From: Nisaea nitritireducens | Lineage (GTDB): Bacteria; Pseudomonadota; Alphaproteobacteria; Thalassobaculales; Thalassobaculaceae | Length of the DNA stretch: 54,767 bases | Direction: 5' to 3' | Assembly (NCBI RefSeq): GCF_014904795.1 | Contig: NZ_JACZFS010000044.1 | Span: forward strand, 1-54,767 | Part shown: piece after piece, positions 1 through 8,242 of the stretch | How positions within the stretch are numbered: position 1 is the first letter of the stretch | Layout: each line of letters begins with the position of its first letter | Made by a program: the position numbers and the translations under genes | Notes under the pieces: model-generated | Seen by the model: only the letters and a program-made list of their open reading frames with translations | Databases searched by the model: none | What the model was told of the DNA's origin: nothing

Positions 1-25
1 TTCTAGGCGAGCGGTTGCCCGCCCC

Positions 26-538
26 TTAAGCCTCGGCCAGTTCCGCGCATTCCTCGACTTTCGGGACCATATCTCCGGGCTTGGCCCGCGTCGGACCCTT
101 TGCCTTTACGCCGCCGGAGAACAGCGCCGTTTCCAGCATGCGCTCGCATTTGCGCCGGAATTCCTCGGGGGCTTTGTATCGGATGGCGCCGGCGAGTTTT
201 TCGCGGGCTTCCTTGATCTTCATCGCGCGCCGCTCGATCTCGTCTTCCATGGCGGCTTCGATAGCGGCGCTGGAGGCGATCGATGTCGCTTTCATGAAGG
301 CATGCCGCATGATGGCATCAACGGCGCCGGTTGCCTCGTCCGTATAATCCTTCGGCAGCTTGGCGCTCTTGATGGCTTCCTTGAGACATCTGGCAGACGC
401 TTCGCAGCGGTCCGTGCGACCGCTTTCAGCCTGCTTCTTGATCTGGGAGAGAGCTCCGTTGACGGCGGGCGCCAACTCGTGGATCCGGCGGATCGCCGCA
501 TCATCCTGAACAGTTTCGGTTTCAGTGTGACCGAACAT
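26..538 (-). CDS. Hypothetical protein, tandem paralogue A
   Basis: I do not recognise this 170-residue family. The protein is hydrophilic and helical, rich in Lys, Glu and Ala, with no signal peptide or membrane segment, so it is probably cytoplasmic. It is a clear paralogue of the next gene (751-1338): both begin MFG and share TDRCEASA, KLPKDY, AFMKAT, KIKEAREKL, KAPEEF, CERMLE and the strongly conserved FSGGVKAKGPT followed by a Lys/Pro-rich tail. Two cysteines, in the DRCEAS and CERMLE motifs, are conserved in both copies. The ATG at 538 is chosen because it aligns with the paralogue start. The 212-base gap to the paralogue is AT-rich near this gene and holds a terminator for the other copy, so the two are probably transcribed separately. 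Function unknown. Confidence 0.7.
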   Translation of the reverse strand: MFGHTETETVQDDAAIRRIHELAPAVNGALSQIKKQAESGRTDRCEASARCLKEAIKSAKLPKDYTDEATGAVDAIMRHAFMKATSIASSAAIEAAMEDEIERRAMKIKEAREKLAGAIRYKAPEEFRRKCERMLETALFSGGVKAKGPTRAKPGDMVPKVEECAELAEA

Positions 539-689
539 CGGCAGCCTCCAACTTTCTGTTGATGGTGCGTGGTTAATGATCGGTAAAGATTAAAATGCTT
601 TTTATGTAATTGCTATACAAAAATGCAATCCACACGGAATTATTGTGTTTGAGCGTGGTGACAGCGCGCCGGATGGCGCCCGCAAATGC

Positions 690-716
690 AAACGCCGCCC
701 TAGCTGGGCGGCGTTT
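690..716 (-). terminator. Rho-independent terminator after 751-1338
   Basis: An 11-bp perfect stem (AAACGCCGCCC / GGGCGGCGTTT) with a 5-base loop lies 35 bases past the stop of the minus-strand gene at 751-1338. Read on the minus strand the hairpin ends in TTT followed by a T-rich stretch, as expected for an intrinsic terminator. Confidence 0.75.
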
Positions 717-750
717 CTTATCCGGGTTCTGTCAGCGGTGCCAAACGGCG

Positions 751-1338
751 TTACGCTCCGACAGGCTTGGCGTAGGTCTTGAGCTTTTTGGTCTCTGATT
801 GTTTCGCTTTGGCCGGAGCTGTTGGCGCAGTGTCGACAGGCTTGGCGAGGTTCTCGACCTTCGGCGCCGTGTCGCGAGGCTTCGCCTTGGTCGGCCCCTT
901 CGCCTTGACGCCTCCCGAAAACATCGCAACCTCAAGCATCCGCTCGCACTGTTGCTTGAATTCCTCGGGAGCTTTGTTCTTCATGGCTCCGGACAGCTTC
1001 TCGCGCGCCTCCTTGATTTTGGCGGTACGCTTTTCGCTATCGTCGTTCTTGCCTGCATCGACAGCCTCTTTCGCCGCAAGCGCCGTTGCTTTCATGAAGG
1101 CCTGCAGCATCAGTCTATCGACGCCTTCCCGGACCTGTTTGGCGTAATCTTTTGGCAGCTTCGGGTTTTTCAGAACTTCTGTGAGACGCTTGGCTGATGC
1201 TTCGCAGCGATCGGTGAGCGCGGCATCCGCCTGCTTCTTCATCTGAACAAGCGCTGCTTCGATCGACTGCTTCATCGCTTCGACGCGACGTTCTTCAGCT
1301 TCCTCTTTGTCGCTCTTTTCTTTACCGAACCCGAACAT
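751..1338 (-). CDS. Hypothetical protein, tandem paralogue B
   Basis: This 195-residue Lys/Ala/Glu-rich cytoplasmic protein is of no family I recognise. It is the longer paralogue of 26-538; by eye roughly half the aligned residues are identical, with the block KIKEAREKLSGA, KAPEEF, CERMLE and FSGGVKAKGPTKAKP best kept. Compared with copy A it has a charged extension (KEKSDKEEAEERR) after MFG and a longer Lys/Pro/Ala-rich C-terminal tail, which looks disordered. On the minus strand GAGGATAGGAAACGCC precedes the ATG and can serve as ribosome binding site. A terminator follows at 690-716. The conserved cysteines and basic C-terminus could suit nucleic acid or protein binding, but nothing in the context supports a specific role. 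Confidence 0.72.
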   Translation of the reverse strand: MFGFGKEKSDKEEAEERRVEAMKQSIEAALVQMKKQADAALTDRCEASAKRLTEVLKNPKLPKDYAKQVREGVDRLMLQAFMKATALAAKEAVDAGKNDDSEKRTAKIKEAREKLSGAMKNKAPEEFKQQCERMLEVAMFSGGVKAKGPTKAKPRDTAPKVENLAKPVDTAPTAPAKAKQSETKKLKTYAKPVGA

Positions 1339-1369
1339 TGGCGTTTCCTATCCTCGCTTAAATGGAGGA

Positions 1370-1555
1370 GCTCTGCGTTATCCCTATTCATAATAGTGTA
1401 AAACTTGAAAGTATTCAAAAAAAGAAAATTTAATACTTAAGTGTTTTTCGATATTTTTCATTGGATTTGACGTTTTTATTTTTAATATTTCTAATAATTT
1501 CACGGTTGTTTTACTGATTTGGTCTGGGTGGAAAAAATTGAAATTATTCAGATGA
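1370..1555. other. AT-rich intergenic stretch
   Basis: This block is markedly richer in A and T than the rest of the window (runs such as AAAAAAGAAAATTTAATACTT and TTTTTATTTTTAATATTTC in neighbouring positions). It has no open frame of note. It probably holds the promoter of the minus-strand gene 751-1338 and may mark the edge of acquired DNA, as the low-GC methyltransferase gene begins nearby. Confidence 0.5.
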
Positions 1556-1708
1556 AGTATCGTCTGGGTTTACGATGCGGTTGATGCGCTCCTGGCGGGT
1601 ACGTTGATCGGGGAGGGAAGTTTGCACGATCCGGATGCAAAGCAATTTGATCTGCTGCCTGACCCGCCGGATAGCGAAATATCTCTTTCCGTCTACAGAC
1701 CGGATTAA
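1556..1708 (+). pseudogene. Possible C-terminal coding remnant
   Basis: Between a TGA at 1553 and a TAA at 1706 lies a 50-codon open stretch with no ATG or GTG in frame that nevertheless reads like a protein tail (contains YDAVDALLAGTLIGEGSL and ends in SLSVYRPD). I do not recognise the family. The absence of a start codon, and its position between AT-rich DNA and a ferrochelatase relic, suggest the 3' end of a gene whose upstream part has been lost. This could be chance; confidence is low. Confidence 0.25.
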
Positions 1709-1781
1709 CGGCCTAAGCGTCGTTTTGGAATGTCTGGTGAGTACGGATGCTAAGCCTTAGACTCAGCCCTGTATGTGTGCA

Positions 1782-1865
1782 GAGGCACAGCTGGGACTCG
1801 TCCGTTTCCTTGGTCCGGATTTGCTCATAGGCATGTCCTGTCTTGGCGGGCCGGGTCGGGAGGAA
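1782..1865 (-). pseudogene. Ferrochelatase (hemH) relic, 28 codons
   Basis: Read on the minus strand, this segment is an in-frame copy of HemH residues 67-94. The peptide includes LPTRPAKTGHAYEQI and KETDES, identical to the intact gene, with substitutions at a few other positions. At nucleotide level it matches 4105-4188 at roughly 85-90% identity with no gap. Similarity ends abruptly on both sides and no start or stop belongs to it. It lies in the same orientation as hemH, on the far side of the methyltransferase gene 1908-3266. That gene is therefore bracketed by hemH and a direct fragment of hemH. Confidence 0.85.
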
Positions 1866-1907
1866 CGGAGGCCGATTCAAGGCGTCAGGCCGCGGCTTCA
1901 GGAACGG

Positions 1908-3266
1908 CTAGAGCTTCTCGACATAAGTGGAGCGCTGCGCCGCCGCAATACCGATCTCTTGCACGGCAAAAGCCTTTGCTAGCTGTTGTTGGCCGAAAAT
2001 TTCCGCGTTTAGGTCCTTCATCCCCGAAACGCGCGTCGGTAGAAAGATGCGGATTCCGCCTATCGGAACAAACCGGAGCATGTTGCCCAGGACCTGTTCT
2101 TTGTTACGGAAGGAACAGAGAACGACATGCTTGATCTTGCTGTTTGCGACCAGATTGAAAAGGTCCGTTAAACTGGTCAGCCGAACGGTACTCGAAGGAT
2201 TGGCTCCCCCAATCCCGTCGACGAAAACAGGCCCGTTACGGAAAGTGTGATAACGGGAAAATTCCTCGAATAAAGAAGGCTCTCCAAAGAAGGCTGTATC
2301 GGCCCGGTCGAACATCGAGAGGGTTTTTTGGGTCTCGTCTTCAAAGCTTGCCAGCAAAGTCTCGATGTTCCGGGCGTTGGGGCCGGCTATCTCCTCGACC
2401 GTCGGCCCGGATACTGGATGATCCACTTTTCGAAACAGAAATGTCGTCAGCGTGCGATGCGGAGAATATGAGACTCTGACGACTTCTTGGTCCACGTATT
2501 CGAACCCTTGCCGTGCAGCCATCGCCGAAAGGCTTTCACGCGAGTAATAGACCCACATGACATCGCCCCGGATGCAATCTTCGATGCGGTGCGTGTGAGC
2601 ATCGCCTTCGAATTCATGGCTTCCGGTGAAGATTGACGTGATCGTAATTACGAGAAGTCCGTCGTCACGTAACAGTTTATTCGCCTTGGCGAGGGCGGCC
2701 TCCGCGTCGGGAATGCAGTATAAGCTGCTCTGGAAGGTGACGCCGTCGAACAGAGTGTCCGACTTGAACGACTGTATAGTGTTGTTGTGGATACGGTCAG
2801 CGGTATAGAGCTTTTTTGCGTATGCCACGACACGCGGATCGGGCTCGACCGTTGTAATTTCTATACCTTGCATTGCAGTGCCGCAGCCGCAGGACCCAAC
2901 GTCAAGCCAGCGTTGGTAATCGTTCAGGTCGTACCGGTCGGCTATTACGGTCTTGAAGGCTTCATAATGTGATTTTTGTCTTTCGAAGTGCTCGTGGACA
3001 TGGCTCTCGAACTGAGCCTGTGTTGTCATCTGGTCATAATATGAGATGCCGTAATTTTGTTCTTCTTCATCGGACAAGACGGCCATGGGCCATCGATACA
3101 GCGTACGGCACTGCGTGCAGCAAACAACCTCGTTGTCATCGATAAAAGTAAATTCGGCAGGAATATCTGGTACACGGAAGGTCTTGATAAACGGCCAAGC
3201 TGTCTTTGTAAAACAAATGGGGCAGCTAGCATCAATCGCTTCTGCCTTTTCGAGAAAACGTTCCAT
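1908..3266 (-). CDS. Class I SAM-dependent methyltransferase with Cys4 finger
   Basis: The 452-residue protein has three parts. Residues 15-53 contain two CxxC pairs (C15/C18 and C50/C53), a likely zinc finger. Residues about 115-260 form a Rossmann methyltransferase domain with motif I LDVGSCGCGT at 121-130, an acidic VEPDPR at the end of the second strand and a GLLVITITS strand. The C-terminal 170 residues resemble the extra nucleotide-binding-like domain seen in some sugar C- or O-methyltransferases. The substrate cannot be told from sequence; deoxysugar or surface-glycan modification is a family-based guess. The gene is visibly lower in GC than its neighbours. It is flanked by a hemH fragment (1782-1865) and hemH itself, pointing to acquisition. 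It stands alone, without sugar-nucleotide genes beside it. Confidence 0.75.
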   Translation of the reverse strand: MERFLEKAEAIDASCPICFTKTAWPFIKTFRVPDIPAEFTFIDDNEVVCCTQCRTLYRWPMAVLSDEEEQNYGISYYDQMTTQAQFESHVHEHFERQKSHYEAFKTVIADRYDLNDYQRWLDVGSCGCGTAMQGIEITTVEPDPRVVAYAKKLYTADRIHNNTIQSFKSDTLFDGVTFQSSLYCIPDAEAALAKANKLLRDDGLLVITITSIFTGSHEFEGDAHTHRIEDCIRGDVMWVYYSRESLSAMAARQGFEYVDQEVVRVSYSPHRTLTTFLFRKVDHPVSGPTVEEIAGPNARNIETLLASFEDETQKTLSMFDRADTAFFGEPSLFEEFSRYHTFRNGPVFVDGIGGANPSSTVRLTSLTDLFNLVANSKIKHVVLCSFRNKEQVLGNMLRFVPIGGIRIFLPTRVSGMKDLNAEIFGQQQLAKAFAVQEIGIAAAQRSTYVEKL

Positions 3267-3348
3267 AAATCAAACTCTAAGCTAGATTACCATATGGCGC
3301 TTACCCTACGTGAGGCAATTTACTCCGGCAATTGCTATTGGTAGCTGT

Positions 3349-4386
3349 TTAAACCCAGCCCTTCAGTTCCCGCTCCACCACGGATGCAATCGTTTTCATC
3401 CCGTCGTCGGTGTCGTTCAGGCATGGGATGTAGGTGAAATTCTCTCCGCCTGCTTCTGCGAAAGTCTCACGGATACCGATATTGATCTCCTCCAGCGTCT
3501 CGACGCAGTCGGCGGAGAAGCCGGGGCAGATGATGGCGAGGTTCTTCACGCCTTTCGCAGGCAGTCCTTCGACCGTGTCCTGGAGATACGGTTTAAGCCA
3601 CTCTTCCTTGCCGAAGCGGGACTGGAAGGCGACCATCATCCTGTCGTCGGTCCAGCCGAGTTTCTCGCGCACCAGCCGGGTGGTCTTGAAGCAATGGCAA
3701 TGATAGGGGTCGCCGTTCAGGAAGTAGCGCTCAGGCAAGCCATGATAAGACGTAATGAGCAGGTCCGGCGTCCAGTCGAGGCCCTTCAGGTGCGCCTCGA
3801 TGGAGTTGGCGAGCCCGTCGATATAAGCCGGCTCGTCATGATAGGCGGGGGCGGTGCGGACGGCCGGTTGCCAGCGTAGCTTCATCAGGGCTTCGAAGGC
3901 CTTGTCGTAGGCTGTCGCCGTGGTGCTGGCGGCATATTGCGGGTAGAGCGCGACCAACAAGATTCGCTCGCAGCCCTTGTCTTTCAGCTCCCGGATCTTG
4001 CTCTCCGTGCTCGGGTTTCCGTAGCGCATGCCCCAGTCGACGATGACGTTCGGATGTTTGTCCGACAGCATGGCGGCCAGCTTGTCTGACTGGTTGCGGG
4101 TATAGAGGCGGAGCGGTGACTCGTCCGTTTCCTTGATCCAGATCTGCTCATAGGCATGGCCGGTCTTGGCGGGCCGGGTCGGCAGGATGAACAGATTGAG
4201 GATGACCTGCCACACCAGCGGATTGACTTCGATGACGCGCTCGTCCGATAGAAATTCTCTCAGGTAGCGCCGGATGGACTTGGTGTCCGTCGCGTCCGGT
4301 GTGCCGAGATTGAGCAGCAGAACGCCGATCTTCTCGTCCGGCAGGGCGGGATGGTCGGAAGGAAGCTGTCTGGGGGCGAGGGCCAT
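3349..4386 (-). CDS. hemH: Ferrochelatase
   Basis: HemH inserts ferrous iron into protoporphyrin IX, the last step of protoheme synthesis, at the cytoplasmic face of the membrane. The 345-residue length is typical. Visible hallmarks are the N-terminal KIGVLLLNLGTPDAT, the SYHGLPERY motif with the catalytic His at 215, and the C-terminal CPGFSADCVETLEEI block with the conserved Glu. The ATG start at 4386 leaves a normal 20-residue lead before the first strand. The gene is monocistronic in appearance. Its promoter region carries a 6-3-6 palindrome that may bind an iron- or heme-responsive repressor (4401-4422). Part of the gene is duplicated at 1782-1865. Confidence 0.97.
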   Translation of the reverse strand: MALAPRQLPSDHPALPDEKIGVLLLNLGTPDATDTKSIRRYLREFLSDERVIEVNPLVWQVILNLFILPTRPAKTGHAYEQIWIKETDESPLRLYTRNQSDKLAAMLSDKHPNVIVDWGMRYGNPSTESKIRELKDKGCERILLVALYPQYAASTTATAYDKAFEALMKLRWQPAVRTAPAYHDEPAYIDGLANSIEAHLKGLDWTPDLLITSYHGLPERYFLNGDPYHCHCFKTTRLVREKLGWTDDRMMVAFQSRFGKEEWLKPYLQDTVEGLPAKGVKNLAIICPGFSADCVETLEEINIGIRETFAEAGGENFTYIPCLNDTDDGMKTIASVVERELKGWV

Positions 4387-4400
4387 GAGGGTGGTCCGTT

Positions 4401-4422
4401 GTTATACTTGGAACGGTTCCAA
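4401..4422 (-). promoter_or_regulatory. hemH promoter -10 with overlapping palindrome (Irr/ICE-like)
   Basis: A perfect palindrome TTGGAA-CGG-TTCCAA lies at 4408-4422, 22-36 bases before the hemH ATG, directly followed on the minus strand by TATAAC (4401-4406), a good -10 hexamer. The half site and 3-base spacer resemble the iron control element bound by Irr in alphaproteobacteria (TTAGAA-N3-TTCTAA), differing at one base per half. Control by Irr is inferred from this similarity and from the heme-pathway target, not shown. Confidence 0.5.
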
Positions 4423-4474
4423 CATAGGACGCGCGGCGTCAGAAACCAGCCCTGTCTGAACCCTAAAATGCCAA

Positions 4475-4494
4475 GGCCCCGCCTGAGCGGGGCC
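4475..4494 (-). terminator. Intrinsic terminator after infC
   Basis: An 8-bp GC-rich stem (GGCCCCGC / GCGGGGCC) with a 4-base loop lies 41 bases beyond the infC stop. On the minus strand it is followed by TTGGCATTTT, a loose T tract. It separates the thrS-infC unit from hemH. Confidence 0.7.
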
Positions 4495-4535
4495 ATCGGA
4501 CCATATGGGCGACGGAATGTCGCGGAGAAGCGCGG

Positions 4536-5072
4536 TTAGCGGGGCGCGATGACCATGATCATCTGCCGGCCTTCCATCTTCGGATAGGACTCGACCTTGG
4601 CCGCTTCTTCCATCTCGTCGCGAACCCGGTTCAGCACGTTCATGCCGAGGTCCTGGTGCGCCATCTCACGGCCACGGAAACGCAGGGTGACCTTCACCTT
4701 GTCGCCTTCGCCGATGAACTTGCGCACATTCTTCATCTTCACCTCGAAATCATGCGCGTCGATATTCGGACGCAGCTTGATCTCTTTGATCTCGATGACT
4801 TTCTGCTTCTTCTTGGCTTCGTTCTTCTTCTTCTGAGCCTCGTACTTGAACTTGCCGTAATCGAGGATCTTACAGACGGGCGGGTCCGCATTCGGGGACA
4901 CTTCGACCAGATCAAGGCCAAATTCTTCAGCTTTTAGAATGCCTTCGCGAACAGTCAGTACGCCAAGCATTTCGCCTTCGGGGTCAATGCAGCGGACTTT
5001 TTCAGCGAGAATATCACGGTTCACCCGCGGGCCATCCTTGGCCGGCGGTTGATTGAATGGTGGTCTGGCGAT
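4536..5072 (-). CDS. infC: Translation initiation factor IF-3, AUC start
   Basis: IF-3 binds the 30S subunit, blocks 50S joining and polices start-codon selection. The sequence shows the IF3-N domain ([21 protein letters not shown]), the Lys-rich linker and the IF3-C domain ending [16 protein letters not shown] at 5024 gives only 162 residues and starts inside the conserved block. In the same frame upstream the codons read [18 protein letters not shown], matching the usual alphaproteobacterial IF-3 N-terminus, and open after a TAG with ATC at 5072. An AAGGAGG at 5079-5085 is placed 6 bases before that ATC. I therefore call an AUC start (178 residues), consistent with the rare-start autoregulation known for infC. 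It lies 53 bases downstream of thrS, probably cotranscribed. Confidence 0.93.
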   Translation of the reverse strand: MARPPFNQPPAKDGPRVNRDILAEKVRCIDPEGEMLGVLTVREGILKAEEFGLDLVEVSPNADPPVCKILDYGKFKYEAQKKKNEAKKKQKVIEIKEIKLRPNIDAHDFEVKMKNVRKFIGEGDKVKVTLRFRGREMAHQDLGMNVLNRVRDEMEEAAKVESYPKMEGRQMIMVIAPR

Positions 5073-5078
5073 CTATCG

Positions 5079-5085
5079 CCTCCTT
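5079..5085 (-). promoter_or_regulatory. Ribosome binding site that fixes the infC AUC start
   Basis: AAGGAGG, a near-perfect Shine-Dalgarno sequence, lies six bases before the ATC codon at 5070-5072. No comparable site precedes the GTG at 5024, so this site decides between the two start models. Confidence 0.8.
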
Positions 5086-5125
5086 CGTTATCTGTTTCTG
5101 TTGTGTGGGGAGGAGCCGACCCGGA

Positions 5126-7045
5126 TCAGATGTGATCCGGAGCCAGAGCCTCTTCTTTAAGTCTAGTAATGGCGTCGTCGAGTGCAAGCACTTCTTGCGC
5201 TTTTCCGCCGAGTCGCCGCAGCGCGACCTTGCCTTCTTCCGCCTCGCGGCGGCCGACAACGAGGATTGCCGGGATCTTGGCCTCGCTATGCTCGCGGATC
5301 TTGTAGTTGATTTTCTCGTTCCGGCGATCCATCGCAACCCGCAGACCGGCGGCCTTGAATTTCTCCATCACCTCGGCGGCGTAACCGTCCGCATCATTGG
5401 TTATGGTCGCGACCACGGCCTGGACCGGTGCGAGCCAGAGCGGGAAGCGGCCGGCATATTGTTCGATCAGGATGCCGATCCAGCGCTCCATCGAGCCGAA
5501 GATGGCCCGGTGCAGCATGACGGGACGCTTGCGGTTGCTGTCCTCGTCGATATAGGAGGCGTCGAGCCGCTCCGGCAGGACGAAATCGACCTGCAGGGTG
5601 CCGCACTGCCAGTCCCGGCCGATCGCGTCGGTCAGCACGAATTCCAGCTTAGGGCCGTAGAAGGCGCCTTCACCGGGGTTCAGCGTGGTATCGAGGCCGG
5701 CCGCATCACAGGCATCGCTCAGCGACTTCTCGGCCTTGTCCCAGATCGCATCTTCACCGGCGCGGACTTCCGGACGGTCGGAGAATTTCACCCGCACGTC
5801 GGTAAAGCCGAAATCCTTGTAGACTGCCGACAGCAGCTCGCAGAACTTTACGCTTTCTTCTGTGATCTGCTCTTCGGTGCAGAAAATGTGGGCATCGTCC
5901 TGGGTAAAGGCGCGCACCCGCATGATGCCATGCAGCGCGCCGGACGGCTCGTTCCGGTGGCATGAGCCATATTCGGAAAGCCGCAGCGGCAGGTCCCGAT
6001 AGCTCTTCAGGCCCTGCTTGAAGATCTGCACATGGCCCGGGCAGTTCATCGGCTTCAGGGCGAGCACCTTGTCGTCCTCGGCATTGGCCGTGAACATGTT
6101 CTCGCGGAACTTTTCCCAGTGACCGGAGGCTTCCCAGAGGGAACGGTCGATCAGCTGCGGGGTCTTCACCTCCTGATAACCGGCACGGTCGAGCTTCCGG
6201 CGGAGATGGTTCTCGATCTGCCGGTAAAGCGTCCAGCCTTGCGGATGCCAGAACACGGAGCCGACGGCCTCTTCCTGAATATGGAACAGGTCCAGCTCAC
6301 GGCCGAGGCGGCGGTGGTCGCGCTTTTCGGCTTCCTCAAGCATGTGCAGATAGGCGTCAAGCTGCTTCTGGTCCGGCCAGGCGGTGCCGTAGATGCGCTG
6401 CAGCTGCGGCCGGTTACTGTCGCCGCGCCAGTAGGCACCGGCGACGTTCATCAGCTTGAAGGCATGGCCGGTATATTTGGTCGACGGCATATGCGGGCCG
6501 CGGCAGAGATCGAGGAACTCGCCCTGGCGGTAGAAACTGATGGTCTCGCCCGACGGAATGGTCTCGACCAGCTCGACCTTGAACGGCTCATGCACCTTCT
6601 TGTAATGCAGGACCGCTTCGTCCCGGTCCCATTCCTCACGGGTAATGGTCTCGTCCCGGTCGACGATCTCGTGCATCCGCTTTTCGATCTTTTCCAGATC
6701 GTCCGGGGTGAAATGCTCTTCCCGGAAGAAATCGTAATAGAAGCCGTTCTCGATGGAGGGGCCGATGGTGACCTGTGTTTCGGGATACAGCTCCAGCACG
6801 GCTTCGGCCATGATGTGGGCGCAGTCGTGCCGGATCAGCTCAAGCGCTTCCTGGTCTTTCTTGGTGACAAGCGCGACCTGGCTGTCTTCGGCAATAGGCA
6901 GGCTGAGATCGCTCAGCGCACCGTTGATGCGGACCGCGATCGCAGCTTTGGCGAGGCCAGGGCCGATATCGGCGGCGATTTCCGCGCCGGAAACGGGGGC
7001 ATTGAAGGAACGGACGGAGCCGTCGGGGAGTGTAATGGCAGGCAT
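5126..7045 (-). CDS. thrS: Threonine-tRNA ligase
   Basis: ThrRS charges tRNA-Thr and edits misacylated Ser-tRNA. The 639-residue protein has the usual order: an N-terminal TGS domain ([11 protein letters not shown]), an editing domain with the [11 protein letters not shown] metal-binding motif, the class II catalytic core with [29 protein letters not shown] and TQDDAHIF, and a C-terminal anticodon-binding domain ending in [14 protein letters not shown]. Length and motifs are complete. It is followed by infC in the common thrS-infC order. About 210 bases upstream contain no gene and must hold its promoter. Confidence 0.98.
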   Translation of the reverse strand: MPAITLPDGSVRSFNAPVSGAEIAADIGPGLAKAAIAVRINGALSDLSLPIAEDSQVALVTKKDQEALELIRHDCAHIMAEAVLELYPETQVTIGPSIENGFYYDFFREEHFTPDDLEKIEKRMHEIVDRDETITREEWDRDEAVLHYKKVHEPFKVELVETIPSGETISFYRQGEFLDLCRGPHMPSTKYTGHAFKLMNVAGAYWRGDSNRPQLQRIYGTAWPDQKQLDAYLHMLEEAEKRDHRRLGRELDLFHIQEEAVGSVFWHPQGWTLYRQIENHLRRKLDRAGYQEVKTPQLIDRSLWEASGHWEKFRENMFTANAEDDKVLALKPMNCPGHVQIFKQGLKSYRDLPLRLSEYGSCHRNEPSGALHGIMRVRAFTQDDAHIFCTEEQITEESVKFCELLSAVYKDFGFTDVRVKFSDRPEVRAGEDAIWDKAEKSLSDACDAAGLDTTLNPGEGAFYGPKLEFVLTDAIGRDWQCGTLQVDFVLPERLDASYIDEDSNRKRPVMLHRAIFGSMERWIGILIEQYAGRFPLWLAPVQAVVATITNDADGYAAEVMEKFKAAGLRVAMDRRNEKINYKIREHSEAKIPAILVVGRREAEEGKVALRRLGGKAQEVLALDDAITRLKEEALAPDHI

Positions 7046-7258
7046 GATGTGGGACCCTTTTGAGGGGTGGTTTCGTGACAGATTTTTCGCAAGGCCTTGG
7101 GACGGGAGCGTTCCCGATCCGTATGCCGTCTCGGCCGGCCAGGCCGAAACGGCTAACTAGTCACGATTGTCTGGGTCGGATGCCACATGGGTCCGTAAAA
7201 TCTGCCGTTGCGCATGGATGGCTATGTAGCGCCAGAACGGCTCTCCCGCAAGGAAAGA

Positions 7259-8242
7259 CTACGCTTTGGGCTGGCTGCGTCGCTTTTTCTGGATCGCCTC
7301 CCATATGCATTCGACAGTGAGGTCGTCCAGATTTTCCTCAACCTGCAGGCTGACATTCTCTCCGCGCGGAGCCGCCTTGTCCGGGAAGCTTTTCGTTGAG
7401 AAGATCGCAACGGTCGGGCAGCCTGACAGTGCGGCCATATGCATGGGTCCGGTATCGTTTCCAATGGCGATATGGGCCGCCCGGGCCAGTGCCGGGATAT
7501 CGTACAGCGTGGTTTTGCCGGACAGGTCCCGCGCTTCCGGGCAGATTTCCTTGATGGTCTGAATAGCGTCCTGATCTTCATTGCCGCCCAGGAGCACGGG
7601 CATAATTCCCGCCTGGTGCAGGCGTTGTGCAATCTCGCCGTAATAGGGCGCCGGCCAGCGCTTTATGGCCATTTTCAGGGACGAGCCCGGGATCAGCAGA
7701 GCGAAACTTTCCGGCAGATCGAAACGCTGAATGTCACTGTCCATGAAGGCGAGATCGGACGGCCGGACATCCGTGATCCCCGCTATTTCGAGTTGGGTCC
7801 GCTGCCGGTCCTGGGTGTGGGTCAGGGTCGGGCGTTTGTAGTGGTGATAGTGGCTGCAACCGGGGACGATGCCGGACCATTCGGGTTTCGGGCCCGGCCA
7901 GAATAGCCGGTGATAAAAGCCGGTCCGGTCCGATGTCTGCAGGTCGTAAACCCGATCGAATGCCGCGCCGGTCAGTCTGGCGCGCAGGGCGAGCACGCCC
8001 GGCAGATTAAAGAGTTTGGGCTCGCTGTCGGTCCAGACCTTGTCGAACAGTCTGCTGCGTTCGCCGAGCTCTGCATAGGCCGGCCGTGTCAGCAGGGTGA
8101 TCTCCGCATTCGGGTGATGGCGGCGGATCGCCTGCATCGGGCCGAGCGCATAGATGAGATCACCGAGCGCACCGAGCTTGATGACCAGAATGCGCCGGTG
8201 TTCCTGGCTTGCGCCAGCTGCAGTTTCCGAATTATCCGGCAT
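7259..8242 (-). CDS. Glycosyltransferase family 9 (heptosyltransferase-like)
   Basis: GT9 enzymes transfer heptose or related sugars from nucleotide donors onto lipopolysaccharide core at the inner face of the inner membrane. The N-terminus ILVIKLGALGDLIYALGPMQAI is the acceptor-domain glycine motif of this family. The C-terminal domain has LLIPGSS, LLGG and the donor-binding IGNDTGPMHMAALSGCPTVAIF. The frame is open to 8323, but the ATG at 8242 overlaps the end of the upstream GT4 gene by 11 bases (ATGCCGGATAA shares the GT4 stop), so it is the likely, translationally coupled start (327 residues). Sugar and acceptor are not deducible. Confidence 0.88.
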   Translation of the reverse strand: MPDNSETAAGASQEHRRILVIKLGALGDLIYALGPMQAIRRHHPNAEITLLTRPAYAELGERSRLFDKVWTDSEPKLFNLPGVLALRARLTGAAFDRVYDLQTSDRTGFYHRLFWPGPKPEWSGIVPGCSHYHHYKRPTLTHTQDRQRTQLEIAGITDVRPSDLAFMDSDIQRFDLPESFALLIPGSSLKMAIKRWPAPYYGEIAQRLHQAGIMPVLLGGNEDQDAIQTIKEICPEARDLSGKTTLYDIPALARAAHIAIGNDTGPMHMAALSGCPTVAIFSTKSFPDKAAPRGENVSLQVEENLDDLTVECIWEAIQKKRRSQPKA

